Below are positions 23,511 through 34,470 of a stretch of 64,000 nt of DNA, in pieces. The DNA lies in the NCBI GenBank assembly GCA_026874595.1, contig CM049309.1, forward strand, positions 69,730,926-69,794,925, read 5' to 3'. This DNA comes from Sipunculus nudus (lineage: Eukaryota; Annelida; Sipuncula; Golfingiida; Sipunculidae). Below the pieces are notes generated by a model, which was not told the origin of the DNA, searched no databases, and saw nothing but the letters and a program-made list of their open reading frames with translations. The translations under genes and the position numbers were made by a program. Within the stretch, counting starts at the first letter, position 1, and each line of letters opens with the position of its first letter.

Positions 23511-24489
23511 TAGATGAGATTATACTTTGAACAACAACAACAAAATTATTTCAGTATTAATCATGAATAAACGAGTTGCAAATGGGCAAGTATAATCAAG
23601 CTGCTGTTGAAAGGAAACCTGCTTTCCCAGCTCATTTCCCAACTATTGGATGAACATGATGTGATTGCATCCATGATAATCCTCAATGTTAAGTCAACAG
23701 TTCTGGTTAGTGATCCAGCAAATCTCATATGTGAAATCACTCTGACAAACATTCAGTATTACCATCTACACAACAGAGACTAGGAAACACAACTCCTCTC
23801 ATATTTGTAAAGACATGATGGAACTACAGGCAGCTAGTACAAGCAAATACATATTAAAAGGGGACATCAGAAGCTGGAGCACATGGTCAATAGTACCGGA
23901 CTAGTCATCTACCAGAATAGAGTGGTGATCAGTGGAGATATTAATGTGGTCAGCACTGTATAAAAGGTTAGAGATTATCACATACAGGTGTCCATTACTG
24001 AGTACAAATTGCTGTCTATCAGAGAGTACAGAATCCACGATCCAAATATTCTTTCATCATTATGCAGAACTGGAGACAATTATCATTGAGAAGAATTATG
24101 ATGTCATGAGAAAAAAGAAATGTGAACAAGCATCAATTACAAATACTGTAAACTGATGAAAAAAAAAACAGATAAAAATATTCTGATGAGATATGAGATG
24201 TATATATAATTGGATATGTACATGATATTTTTTAAGTTTCAAAAATAGCAAATAAGATTGCCACAAATGAAAAAAGTTTACATGGCTCCATAAAATGAAT
24301 AATTCAAACATTAAAATACATAGCAAATTTCTTTGCAAAGTGCACAATCATAACATGAGCATTATTCAGAAATTGTTGTTTCTGTATGAATATTTTATTT
24401 ATTATAGACCTATTGTAATGAAATTTAATAACTATTAGTCATTTATTTGAAGAAACCTCGGCTCATCCTTAGCAGGATTTAGGGGAGTA
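23511..24489. other. Non-coding DNA, nothing recognised
   Basis: Short frames of 63-83 codons on both strands overlap one another. No repeat other than A-rich runs was seen. Confidence 0.5.
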
Positions 24490-24516
24490 TATTATTATTA
24501 TTATTATTATTATTAT
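24490..24516. repeat. (ATT)n microsatellite
   Basis: About nine ATT units, uninterrupted. Confidence 0.9.
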
Positions 24517-25199
24517 GGTATTATTCATAATTGTTAATAAAGAAGCATTCTCTGGTTGCTTAAAAATCAGCTGTACCCATCACGTACATGTTTTTTCATC
24601 TAAGTTAGTTCATATCCTCTAGTAAACCTCATATCTGAAATATTAGTCATGATGATGACAGTTCAAGCTGAACGCAATTTTCATAACCTGGTGTGGTGAA
24701 CAGGATATAAGTGGTTTCAGTGTAATACATCGTCATTCTCAACGGCTATTCCGTCATTCTCAAGTGCATTTACATGAGCCATGACATTGCTGATCCCGAG
24801 GTGCTGCTGTGTGTGTATACAACAGTTTGCCTGCATCTGACTCACAGACATACCACACCTGTGCATTATTTGGCCAGTTGAGCACCTTGGGCCCAAAGAG
24901 AATGGGTGAAGGGATTATTTCTTAGATCTCAAGTTTTTTGTGACAGCTTCTATGTTAGTAAATCTCTACCCAACTAAATTTTGCTTCTTTAATTGTACAA
25001 AATGGGGGATATTTACACATATACACATCACAACTTGTTGCTGTTTGTAAATGAGTATTAAACATGGATCATTCAATTGTGAAAGTACAGGTATCAACTT
25101 AAAAAGCTCCCTTTGTGATAAAAGTACAGTAAATACAGAAAACAAGGTAATAAATTAGAAATATTGTTGCTAAAGCTGTAAAAAATGGATGTAAGTCAA
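24517..25199. other. Non-coding DNA; complex patch at 24715-24900
   Basis: The patch at 24715-24900 is more GC-balanced than its flanks and holds a short internal duplication (CGTCATTCTCAA at 24731 and again at 24752). It could be a small regulatory element. The rest is featureless. Confidence 0.35.
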
Positions 25200-25842
25200 A
25201 CAACCCACATCAGCTTCTTTCATGGTCATTCTTCAAGAAAATGGAGGAGCAATTGTGACATTTGGAGCACCACGAATGACACATGCGATTACCACAATAT
25301 TGGGCCACAATGAACTTTGCCGTTTGCTTCCACCACGGGCCTGGACAGCCAATGCTGCCTCCCCATCTGTCCCAATAAGCAGCTTCTGTATTGTCCATGG
25401 CAGTCATCTGACAATAACAAGGCAGTATAAGAGAGGTTTGGAGGTGATACCAAAGTCGCCACCTTCTTTGTCTCATCTTGACTAGTCAACATTGCAAGAC
25501 GCAGACATAATCCCCCAATCCATCAGCGCACGTAAAACCTGCCCACACCAAGGCTGGCAGACCAGCAAATAATTGTCTGGCTCAAGCTTACAACAGTATA
25601 TCAGCGGCATGAAGAGCACATCAAAAGATGAACTGCAGTGTCTTGTTAAAGTGATGATTGTTGGATGTATCTTCATCCATCCAGTTTTGTGCATATGTCA
25701 AATAAATGCTAATCCTTGGTCACTCCAGACTTGTACCAGACTTCTGTACCTCGTGATATTTGTCCAATCATCCTTGATACACCTTCCTCTAGTGTTCTTA
25801 GACCAAAGCCAAGGACACTGTGCATGCATGATGAACAAGTGA
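25200..25842. other. Unassigned GC-richer block with overlapping frames
   Basis: A sharp island of higher GC content with open frames on both strands: 87 and 89 codons plus, 88, 67 and 70 codons minus. A minus-strand reading near 25250-25380 gives fairly natural-looking protein (EAALAVQARGGSK, then APNVTIAPPFS and a stop) but is broken upstream by a stop. It might be a decayed transposon or retrogene, an exonised repeat, or a non-coding conserved element. I do not recognise any family and make no functional claim. Confidence 0.3.
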
Positions 25843-26707
25843 GACAATTTATTTACTAAACAAATTTATATTTGTTTACACGGTGTATATGTTCAGGTAA
25901 TATTCTTAATTTGTTGGATATGAAATGCCTGATTCAAAGTATCTTAAACATACAAGAAATATAAGAAGTAAAATTAATAATAAAGCACCTCTGTCAGGTA
26001 CTGACAAAAAACCCTGATGACTGTACCAGGTAATGCCTTGGTGACAATACCATCTTGATAAAAAATGCTTCAACCGAGGTAATAATGATGATGAAAAAGT
26101 ATGAATTTAACAACAAAGGATTTACTTCATCACAATAGGGTGTGAAGAGCTATTTCTCAGAATTTGTCATTTCTGACTATTTCAGTCATCTGTTCTTCCA
26201 CTGACTTATGAGAGATGTTTTAATTTAGTCAAATAAAGGGTCCACCATGTCCTATTGTCTTACTGTCCTAATCTGACTTTTTATTTTTACATTTTTAGTC
26301 ATTTTAGCATGGACTAGTGAAAGCCTTTGTTTCTTTGCCAAGAACAAGTATCTCAGTCTCAGAGGTCTTCATCTGCCATACATTGAAGTCTAATGTTATT
26401 ACTCCGAAGAAGGCTTCAGGAATAAACATTATAAGAAAAAAAAAAAACACAGATCTTCTTTTTTACATGTAACACTTAAAAGCAAGTCTTCTTGACAGAA
26501 TAGCACTCAGTTTGTGTACTGTGTCTTAAACACACTCTGTCCTTACTTCAAGGACAGTGTTCATCCCTGACATATCTGGTCTAACTATAGCACAAAGCAA
26601 TTTGTGCATGATCAGCACTTTCCCACAAAGCCCCAGTACAAACATGAAACTAGATAATGTTCTAATCCTTACTTCACACACAGTTAATCTTGAGAGTATA
26701 TGTATGA
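25843..26707. other. Non-coding DNA, nothing recognised
   Basis: AT-rich with an A12 run near 26436. A 79-codon frame (26557-26796) overlaps the MITE that follows and has no recognisable product. Confidence 0.5.
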
Positions 26708-26915
26708 CAATAGCAGATCCAGAATTTTGGGGGAGGGGGATTTACTTTACTATTTTACACAACCTTACATTACTATTTACAATGATGAACCAGTAGGAAG
26801 GTTGTTTTAACCACAAACATTAAGGGAAAACAAATAAAAAAGATAATTTTCCCATTAGTGCAGGTATAAAAACCCACTAGCCCCACTCCACACCCTCTCC
26901 CTAGATTCATCCCTG
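26708..26915. mobile_element. hAT-like MITE with CAGGGGCGGATCCAG ends, copy 1
   Basis: The left end CAATAGCAGATCCAG and the reverse-complemented right end CAGGGATGAATCTAG both match the CAGGGGCGGATCCAG terminus of a short element I know as widespread in marine invertebrate genomes. The left end is followed by a G-rich GGGGGAGGGGG run and the right end is preceded by C-rich sequence, as in the 45.7-kb copy. It is 208 bp long and non-coding. No clean 8-bp target duplication remains. Confidence 0.65.
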
Positions 26916-27539
26916 TGATATAAATGTGTCTGATCAGAAAAAACTCACCAACACCTAAACTAGCAACAAGCTGACATTAAGCTGACAATGTTTTCTTTGC
27001 CCTCAACCTAGCTTGCTCTCTTTCTCTATACCCTGTTGGTTAAAAATTTGTTATTTCATCACAGGATTGCTTAATTTTATACATTTTATAACTGCTAATC
27101 ACTGACACTGGAGAATGTTTAACAAACAAAATGGCATAAAATAAAAAAATAGAATAAATGTGTCTGGTTAAGCAAATGTTTCTCCTGAGATCAGTGGGCC
27201 TTTTTATGTTCATCCGAACAAGTTCCATGCTAATTATATTATTTTGATTATTATAAATGTAATTATGACTTTCAAACAGGGCATTTTCTGCACTAGAAAA
27301 AGTTAAATCAGAGTACCTGCAGATCTTGTCTTTAAAATGTCCTTCAGCTAAAATCACATGCAGCTTCATATCAACAGAGGTTTTTGTGATTGTCCAAATC
27401 CTGGTCTTTAAATGTGTTTGAAAGTTCATCTTAAAGAATGAATGAATTTTTCAAGATACATTTTTAAAGGAATGAATGAATTAATGTAATATACATTTTA
27501 AAGGGACTAATTAGATATATTGAAGATAAATTTTTAAAT
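26916..27539. other. Non-coding DNA, nothing recognised
   Basis: A 129-codon minus-strand frame (27040-27429) has no domain, a composition typical of AT-rich chance frames and no splice support. Short GAATGAATGAAT words occur near 27435-27480. Confidence 0.45.
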
Positions 27540-27730
27540 GCTTTGCTCCTGCAGAATGAAACAAGAGCTTAATGCATGTCAGGCAGCCAGGCTACTTGTT
27601 ATTTATCTTAATCAGTGCAGAAAGCTGATTAACCGTGAGGCCACAGAGCTGATTTAATAGAAAATCTTCAAAGGATCCACCAAGTTCACCTTGTGACTTA
27701 CAGACCTTGAGGCAACAAGACTTTATAAAA
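27540..27730. other. Candidate conserved regulatory block D
   Basis: A compact island with CTTAATGCATG, TTATCTTAATCAG and GCTGATTAACC words, that is, clustered homeodomain and GATA-type cores, and no repeat structure. Flanks on both sides are much more AT-rich. Inference only. Confidence 0.27.
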
Positions 27731-28499
27731 CAGGAGCCCATGTAAGTAAATGAACAAACTACGCTAACCTATATTTTACTAAACTAGTGCTTAGCTGAGA
27801 CAGCATTGGTTAAAAAATATTGAAACAAAGGTTGCACGTGGAACTTTATAGCATACATTAAATATTCTTTATTGTGCACCCAAATCTCAACCAAAGGGAA
27901 CAAGAACCTCTTAGAAATTGGACATTTGAATAAATGACTGTTTAATTTATCTATGGAGACAGCACATTAAAACCAAAGGGTTCAGAGTGAACCTAAATAG
28001 ATGCATTTATATGCTCTTTCCTTATATACCTAGATTTACCCATTAGAAGGCAATAATAATTCTGAGAAATAGTTAAGATAAAATGAATATGGTTCAATGA
28101 ACAAATTGATGCAAAATAGTCTATATCTATATATGGCACACTGTCTCTTACTATATATATGAAACCAAAATACTAGCACCTAAGGGTGCATGAATAAAGT
28201 TGTTCCAGCATGCTGAGGCCAGGCTTGGCTGGCCCAGCAAAAACCTGGATAGTATTACCTATTTTAACTAGGCAGAAACCAAGGAATTAGGCATGAAAAG
28301 AAGTGGATTAAACATGGTTCACTAGGAATACCATAATCAACCTAATGAGACCCCACAGTTCTTTACACTTGAGTATGTAAGGATTCCAATCCCAAAAGAG
28401 AACCTGGCCCACACCACCCAACCAAAAAAATTTTATAGCCCAAATTTTTCTGACTTTGTCAAAATACTAACTTGAATGAATGATGTAATGCAAGATCCA
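27731..28499. other. Non-coding DNA, nothing recognised
   Basis: AT-rich DNA without frames above 60 codons. Nothing notable. Confidence 0.55.
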
Positions 28500-28880
28500 A
28501 CTTTAAGGGACCTATTCCGATATCTGATGTCTATCAACTAAAGATAATACCTTGAACCTTATATAAAAATAGGCAAGAAAATGCCAATCCCATCACACAC
28601 ATGCTGTTCATTATGTTTATATCCACGTGATTATAACATGTGGGGGGACCTGCCAACATGATCTCAACACATTCAACAAGGACTTCTGGCAACAAGTCAG
28701 ATGAACAAGAGGTTTTACAAAGGGAGTTTTGCAACTGTAGACCTTTCAACTTCTGCACATATGTGACTAACCACCTTAGGTTGCATTTTCCCCCACATTT
28801 TCAAAATTGCTTTGTTTATTAACAGCTTGTAGATGAACAAGCTCAAACATTTATTACAGAGGCCTTTGAAGAACTATACT
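28500..28880 (+). repeat. Interspersed repeat R1, copy 3
   Basis: The longest pairing in the window is with the copy at 37580-37940. Shared words in order are TTTAAGGGACC/TTTAAAGGGGTC, GATATCTGA, ATCAACTAAAGATAAT, CTTGAAC, TGATCCCA/CAATCCCA, ACATTCAACAAGGAC, CAAGTCAGA and TTAACAGCTTGTA. Opposing frames (74 codons minus, 60 codons plus) are by-products; the minus one resembles the frame in copy 4 only because the DNA is related. The left edge resembles the TTAAAGGGGC end of the TTAA-ended MITE. Confidence 0.7.
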
Positions 28881-29094
28881 GAAAATGCTTGCTGTACATG
28901 ATGTCCATTTTGTATCTTTTTTTCATGGTCTTGATTTGAACAAAAATATGTGATTGATATGATCCTGTCTGACCAATGGAAATGGTGATTTTAGATTGCT
29001 AGCAATGACCAATTTATCATGAACTTTATTATCAAGATAGGGAGGGGTGCTTTTTAGGTCCAATATGGTATGTACTGCAGAATGAATTGTATGA
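28881..29094. other. Non-coding spacer
   Basis: No feature recognised. Confidence 0.55.
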
Positions 29095-29300
29095 AATATG
29101 CTAAAGTAAGTGCACTTTAATGGAATTAGAAAGCAGCTTCAAGCTCTCATTTACCAAAATGAGCGAGCACTGAGTAATTTGAAATAAGATGTCTTTTCCC
29201 CTCTCTTAAAACTTGACTGTAATTTACAGAACATGCTGAAGAGAGTTTAATAATTAATCACTCCATTTAATCAAGCAAATTAATTATACAAATACAATGA
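29095..29300. other. Candidate conserved regulatory block E
   Basis: It contains a dense set of homeodomain-type cores near 29249-29287 (TTTAATAATTAATCACTCC, then ATTTAATCAAG and AATTAATTAT). They follow a more complex part with CATTTACCAAAATGAGCGAGC. There is no repeat structure. Fits an enhancer-like element; unproven. Confidence 0.28.
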
Positions 29301-31000
29301 AATGCTGTGATATATAGAGATTTTCATGAAAATATGTTACAGGTAGTTAAAATTATGTAAAATCTTATGTCAGATACACTTATTTTAAAACACTGAAGCC
29401 AACTTGTATTCTAAATAAAAAATAATCTTGAAACATCTGAATGTGAAAGAAAACAGATTAAATTTGATGTTAAAAACTGGTATAATCAAGTCAGATACTG
29501 TTTAATGGGAAATGATACTTATGAAACTTCATTTTGTGATATGCAACTGAGCAATTAATGGAATTTCCTTTCTAAGATAACACAACTTCCCACATAATTT
29601 ATATTGTTTTTAAGTACATTAATTAAAACAGAAAAAAATCAATCCAATGAACAAGGAAACAGTAGGAGGCTGTCCATGATAAAATCTTGGATGGAACAAT
29701 AAAGAGCTTCCACATACTCGATACCATGTATTTTAAGATATATGACTGGTACTCTCTTTTTTTTTCTCAATTAGTATTTGTATTAAATTTGAGGCAAAAA
29801 CATAAAAGAATTTAGCAGTTTTTCCTGTATAGATGCCCAAGTCATTGACAGCATATAAACATCTGCTGAATGCTTGTCAACAGATTTTCATTAATTTTCT
29901 GGATTAATTTAGTTATATGAAAACCTTTAATTTGTACTGATTAAATAAGGAATAACTTATTCTTCAGTGTTTATTTGATTAGTGGGATAAACTAAAATAA
30001 AACTATATTCAGTATTGTGGTGTGCACCAAACACCTTAGCTAGCTGTAAAACCTCAACAATGCAGAAAACCTGATACTCAAAGAATCCTTCCTTTACAAA
30101 TGTAATGTAAGACCCATTTAAAGTTATTCCACAGAAAATTAAATCAAACCACAGACAAACTGTTGTTGTAGGTTAAGCATGTGCAACTCCCTTGAAACAT
30201 TCAGACCAATCTAACATTTTCATTCAATTAGCTCAGCAATTCAATGGTTGAAATAATGGTTGTGGGTCATATCTTTCCTCTTGGTTTTCCGGTATTTAAA
30301 TCCATGTAGATTAATTTGTCTTCGCTGTGAGTCACAAAACAAACAAGCTGTCAAATAATCTAGACAAAATGATGATTGGTCTATAAACTTTAAATTAAAT
30401 CTTTGGTATATATTTTGTACACATTTGTACATATTTTTGGGACTGGAATACTGTTCTTAACACAAGATGTTACAATTGTCACACATAAGGCATATCTGGT
30501 TAAAAACTGCAGCATATGTATTTTACCATCATAATTAGCAAAAGCCATACATGTATAATCTTATCACAATTCAATGACACAAATGCATCATGCAAGAAAT
30601 ACTAAAGCTGACTCCCTAATGTGGATAGAAAATAAAAACTGACCAAAAACATATTAAATGATTTCCTGTGCTAGATACCTGTTTGTGATTAGTGAAAACA
30701 AAACAACAGGAACTTTATTACTTATTGTGGTAGATATGTGTTTGTGTGTCATGTAAAAAATACATTTTTTTTTTCAGTTGAAGCTTACCTGCTTCAGCCT
30801 TTGCAAGATTTTAACATGATTTTTAATTAGTAAATAGGGATCAGACACATTCATCGGACTGTATTATAAGAGGAAATATTAATCAGGTACTAGCAACAGC
30901 TTTCAAAATATAAATTAATTATAATCAAATAAGAATCAGCTGCCTGCCTAAGGACTCTATTGAGATGTTCTGTATCTGGTAAGAGCTAAAGAATACTGTC
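29301..31000. other. Non-coding DNA, nothing recognised
   Basis: AT-rich throughout, with scattered ATTAAT words, one 63-codon minus-strand frame at 30241-30432 and T-rich runs at 29757 and 30765. No gene or repeat supported. Confidence 0.5.
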
Positions 31001-31345
31001 TTCTTTGGTCTAGGGGTAGAGCATGTGCAGTACTCAAAGCCCGGAGATTTTGAATTCAAATCTCAGCCAAGGTGGTGAGTGCACTGCAGGCTTAATGGGA
31101 AGGTGGTGCCACATGGCAGTGTTTCACTTATAAATGAGTGCACCTTTTCGGGTTCCACAGTGGTATGAAACAGCACCATGAAGATTAAATATCCAGGGTC
31201 CACAAGTGCAGTAGTCACCGGGCCTTGTTAACACCAGGATATAAAATAAGAGGAAGCATGTGCTACTGACCTGTCATGTAGTGTGAAACCAGAATGGAAT
31301 TCTGCAGATGTACATTATTGAGTTAAGCTAGCATTAATAAAAAGG
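31001..31345 (+). mobile_element. tRNA-derived SINE, family A, copy 1 (full length)
   Basis: An A-box-like TGGTCTAGGGGTAGAGC (31006-31022) and a B-box-like TGAATTCAAATCT (31051-31063) lie 29 bp apart, as in a tRNA. They are followed by a body with GTGAGTGCACTGCAGGC, GGAAGGTGGTGCC, an ACACCAGGATAT block and a tail with TCTGCAGATGTACA. The same order is found on the minus strand at 61155-61526 and 62450-62790. It is a non-autonomous polymerase III retroelement; the LINE partner is unknown. Confidence 0.8.
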
Positions 31346-31799
31346 AGGCGGTTAGCTCTGACAAAAAATAACCTTGTTTTGATTGATCTGAGTATTGTAG
31401 AATGAATACAGAAAAGTAGAAATGCAGAAAATATGGTTTTTTTTATAAGAATCCAAATGCAATGGTCACACTGAGCAGGAAATAACAATTAACTACACTC
31501 CAATGACTTACAAAAACCCAATAATTGGATTTAACTGGAAAGTAAAGTTTTTTCTCAACTTTTTGAAGATAACCCATTATATGAATAAACATTTTTTACA
31601 TTAATTATTGTTACACACATAACAGTGATGAAATTGTTGGAAAATCCTTATAAACTTTCTATTGACAAATACCTCAGTCATAAAACATAAACAATACAGT
31701 TAAATTGATATTCTAAGAATTAATCTATTATAAAGGAAGAACAGACTTGTTCAACGGCAAAATGAAAGGAATTCAATAAATGCCACTTGAAATGTACAC
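31346..31799. other. Non-coding DNA, nothing recognised
   Basis: AT-rich spacer. Nothing seen. Confidence 0.55.
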
Positions 31800-32220
31800 A
31801 AATACTCAGTCCTCGATTCTGTGGCCATCATTTTGACATATTATTTCAATTAAAGCTGTTGAAAATGTGTCAGGTGCCTTCGGATGAGCCATCAACTCCC
31901 CTTGGACACAGAGCACTGAAAAACCTGGGTCCTGCAGACGTGCCATAATAAGCTGAGCCATGGGTCTTAAAACCTGTTTACAGCAAGTCCTGTTGCTAAT
32001 CCGGCTCTGTGAGGCCATTATCTGGTAAGATTAAATGCGGCAGATTAGCTGGCCTTCGTATTTAACAAGCTGAGTTTTAAAAATCAAAGAATTTCAATGT
32101 GCCACAACTGGAAGAAACCAACATGGCAAAACTTATCACAGTTTGCCGGAAAAAAAGAAGGCATCCAAATAATGCTGTATTTTTGTCCGTAACCAAAGGG
32201 GTTTCTTTCTGGATGTAGTT
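31800..32220. other. Candidate conserved regulatory block F
   Basis: A non-repetitive, balanced-composition island with GCTAATCCGG (OTX/PITX-type TAATCC), AAGATTAAATG, CAGATTAGC and TTTCAATTAAAG within about 200 bp. A 70-codon minus-strand frame (31806-32018) starts with MASQSRISNRTCC but has no recognisable family or splice context. I favour a regulatory element over an exon, without proof. Confidence 0.33.
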
Positions 32221-32924
32221 GCCTAGGTGACTACAGTTTTCACACTGGGCTACCAATGGAGGAAGTACGCAACAGGCCAGGATAATAATTAGTTCCTGTC
32301 TTATGGTAAACCTTGTGAAAATTCCTTCACAAGGTTTTCAAGCCAGACCTAACATATATTTTCACCTGTTTTCTGGCTGAAGATAAGATATTTTTTATTT
32401 TTCTTAAGTACAAATTCCATAATAATTACTATTAGGATATTAAAAAATATCAAAATATTTCCCCTGAAAGCTGGACAATAGGTAAAAACTAGAAAATTAA
32501 ACATTTCATGAGTGAAACAATAACTAAACTAGAAAGCAGTAAAAGACTGCATATATACCTCTGCTAATATTCTGGACCACTAGATCTGTAAAATTTCCAG
32601 GATCCTGATCTAACTTAAAATGTGAAATTAGAAAACTTCTGCAAAATTCAGCTAATTTCTATGTCATGTGGAAACATCAGTCTGAAAAAAATCTATTAAA
32701 TATAGTATTCATTCAATTTCCCTAGCTCAAAGAAATCTTGATTTGAAGGCTAAAGTGTTCTTATGTACTGACTTATCTGAAGGAAAGTGAAAAATCCTAT
32801 TTTAGTCCTCAGAAAGTAACTAAACAGAGGTGGTGCCACCTTCATGTTATTATCCAATGTATGTGAATTAATTATGTGCTGTGTATGTCTGTAAAATTTG
32901 GTGAAGAAAGCACCAGGGGGTTTA
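32221..32924. other. Non-coding DNA with a 12-bp hairpin
   Basis: A perfect inverted repeat, AAACCTTGTGAA (32308-32319) and TTCACAAGGTTT (32326-32337), encloses a 6-base loop. It is short for a microRNA precursor and has no extended stem. The rest is AT-rich and featureless, with a 72-codon minus-strand frame at 32750-32968. Confidence 0.45.
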
Positions 32925-33035
32925 GATATATTTGGCAAAAGAATGGGGTGAGACAGAAGGACAGACACTAAGACAGATGGAAAAACAGACAGACGTTGAC
33001 CATTTTAGTGGTCCTTTCTCCCTAAGGTGGGGAAC
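32925..33035. repeat. GACAGAC-tailed mollusc repeat end
   Basis: A run of GACAGA/ACAGAC words (about 32950-32993) is followed by a T/C-rich then GGTGGGGA stretch. The same design appears at 55048-55130. It looks like the terminus of an abundant interspersed element; its other end was not identified. Confidence 0.45.
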
Positions 33036-33390
33036 TAATTATGATCAAACATAATACTTCCTGTCCCAGTGGATGTATAATTACCAATGAAAACTGCATT
33101 TCATAGAAACCCTATAAGCCACTGAATGAGCCAGCCTGTATATTGGGACACTGGCCAGCACATTGATCTGTAATATTCTGCTTGGTGAACAATACTGCAG
33201 TTCTTGACTTTTATAATTCACAACCAACTAACTGCTTTTGGGTATTTGTATCTTGGGTGTAATATTAATCATTTCCTTAAGGAAATAAGCCTGTTTGGAA
33301 CAACAAGCACTCATATCTGAGAGCAAAGAACTCATTTCCAGGACCGTCAGATTAACCATGAAAACTTCAAGCACAGCTCATCCTGAATGT
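33036..33390. other. Non-coding DNA, nothing recognised
   Basis: AT-rich spacer without frames of note. Confidence 0.55.
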
Positions 33391-33550
33391 GGACATTGCA
33401 CAAAACACCTAAATTTTTCTCACTTATGACCCAGCTGACAAAAATGCATGACAGTAAGCACTAGGCGTATTTTTCTATCTGACAGCAGCTCTTGCACATG
33501 CCTGCCCAAGGAGGGTAAATTCCATATCCAAACAGCCCCCAAATTAATGT
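33391..33550 (+). repeat. Interspersed repeat R2, copy 1
   Basis: It shares with 36268-36450 the ordered words GCACAAAACACCTAAAT, TTCTCA-TATGACC, TGACA, GGGTAAATTCC/AGAGAATTCCCTATCC and CAACAGCCC-AAATTAAT. The two copies are diverged and non-coding; a 67-codon minus-strand frame here is a by-product. Confidence 0.5.
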
Positions 33551-34380
33551 GACAATGTGGGACAACTATTCTGAACATACATTCAGTTGTGGTTTTTCTC
33601 ACCTTTGCATTATGACTCTGCATTTAATATGAAATCTCCAGTTTAATTATCATCACAGTGAGAAGCTTTGGGAAGGATTACAATCATCTAGCTGCATGCA
33701 CAGTGAGAAACACCATTTATTGTTATAAATCCAGTAATGTTGAAACTATCATCTAAATAGACTTATACACAGGCATAAAGTCTGGCTTAAGTCTGCATGG
33801 ATAGTCTTTAATATCTGAATTAAATGCATTTTTTTATTATATATTAGGTTGATATGAACTTATGTACTATCATTTGTTATTTACTTTGATAACTTACCAC
33901 TCATGATTTAGAAATTTGAACCAGATATAAGATGGATGAACTTAGAACAATATACCTGTGGTTTAGTATTATTAACCTAATATAAAACAGTAAAATAAAA
34001 AAAGCAGAATGCCAAGAATACTTTTGAAGGTGTCCATGACCCAACACTTTTAAAGAGACTCTTTCCATGTATAAGGGTGGTTCATTTAACATTTCCCAGA
34101 GAGGGCTGAGCACTAGGTGTAAGCAGGAAATGTACTTCATAATCATTCTTTCAACAGCAAATTTTACAAACTTTCGACATCACAGGAGGGTGATATATTC
34201 TCACACCAGCTCCCTCTTACAACTGCACCCCCCCCCTCCTCCCCTTTGCTTCAACCCCCCCCCATCAGAAATAATGCAGACACACTTCTTTGCCCCTGGC
34301 AGAAACCCTGCATGATTTTATGTCTAATGGGCAAATCTTTGGGCAATTCAGTCTTCATACAGGACTCTATCAGGTATATG
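33551..34380. other. Non-coding DNA with a C-rich patch at 34225-34263
   Basis: The patch holds two runs of eight or nine C residues separated by CTCCTCCCC. It resembles the C-rich part of the 45.7-kb hAT-like MITE but lacks its ends. The rest is unremarkable. Confidence 0.45.
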
Positions 34381-34381
34381 G

Positions 34382-34382
<1 letters not shown>

Positions 34383-34437
<55 letters not shown>
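34383..34437. repeat. (TA)n microsatellite
   Basis: About 27 TA units, followed after a short break by another TA/TTTA run to about 34470. Frames through it give tyrosine-isoleucine repeats and are not genes. Confidence 0.95.
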
Positions 34438-34442
<5 letters not shown>

Positions 34443-34470
34443 GTTATATATATATATATTTATTTATATA

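Noticed and set aside
27040-27429. 129-codon minus-strand frame as a gene
   Set aside because: Composition is typical of AT-rich chance frames, and there is no domain, splice signal or repeat context to support it.
31001-31075. Functional tRNA gene
   Set aside because: A and B boxes are present, but the acceptor stem cannot pair properly and the same head is followed by a shared body in other copies, so it is a SINE.
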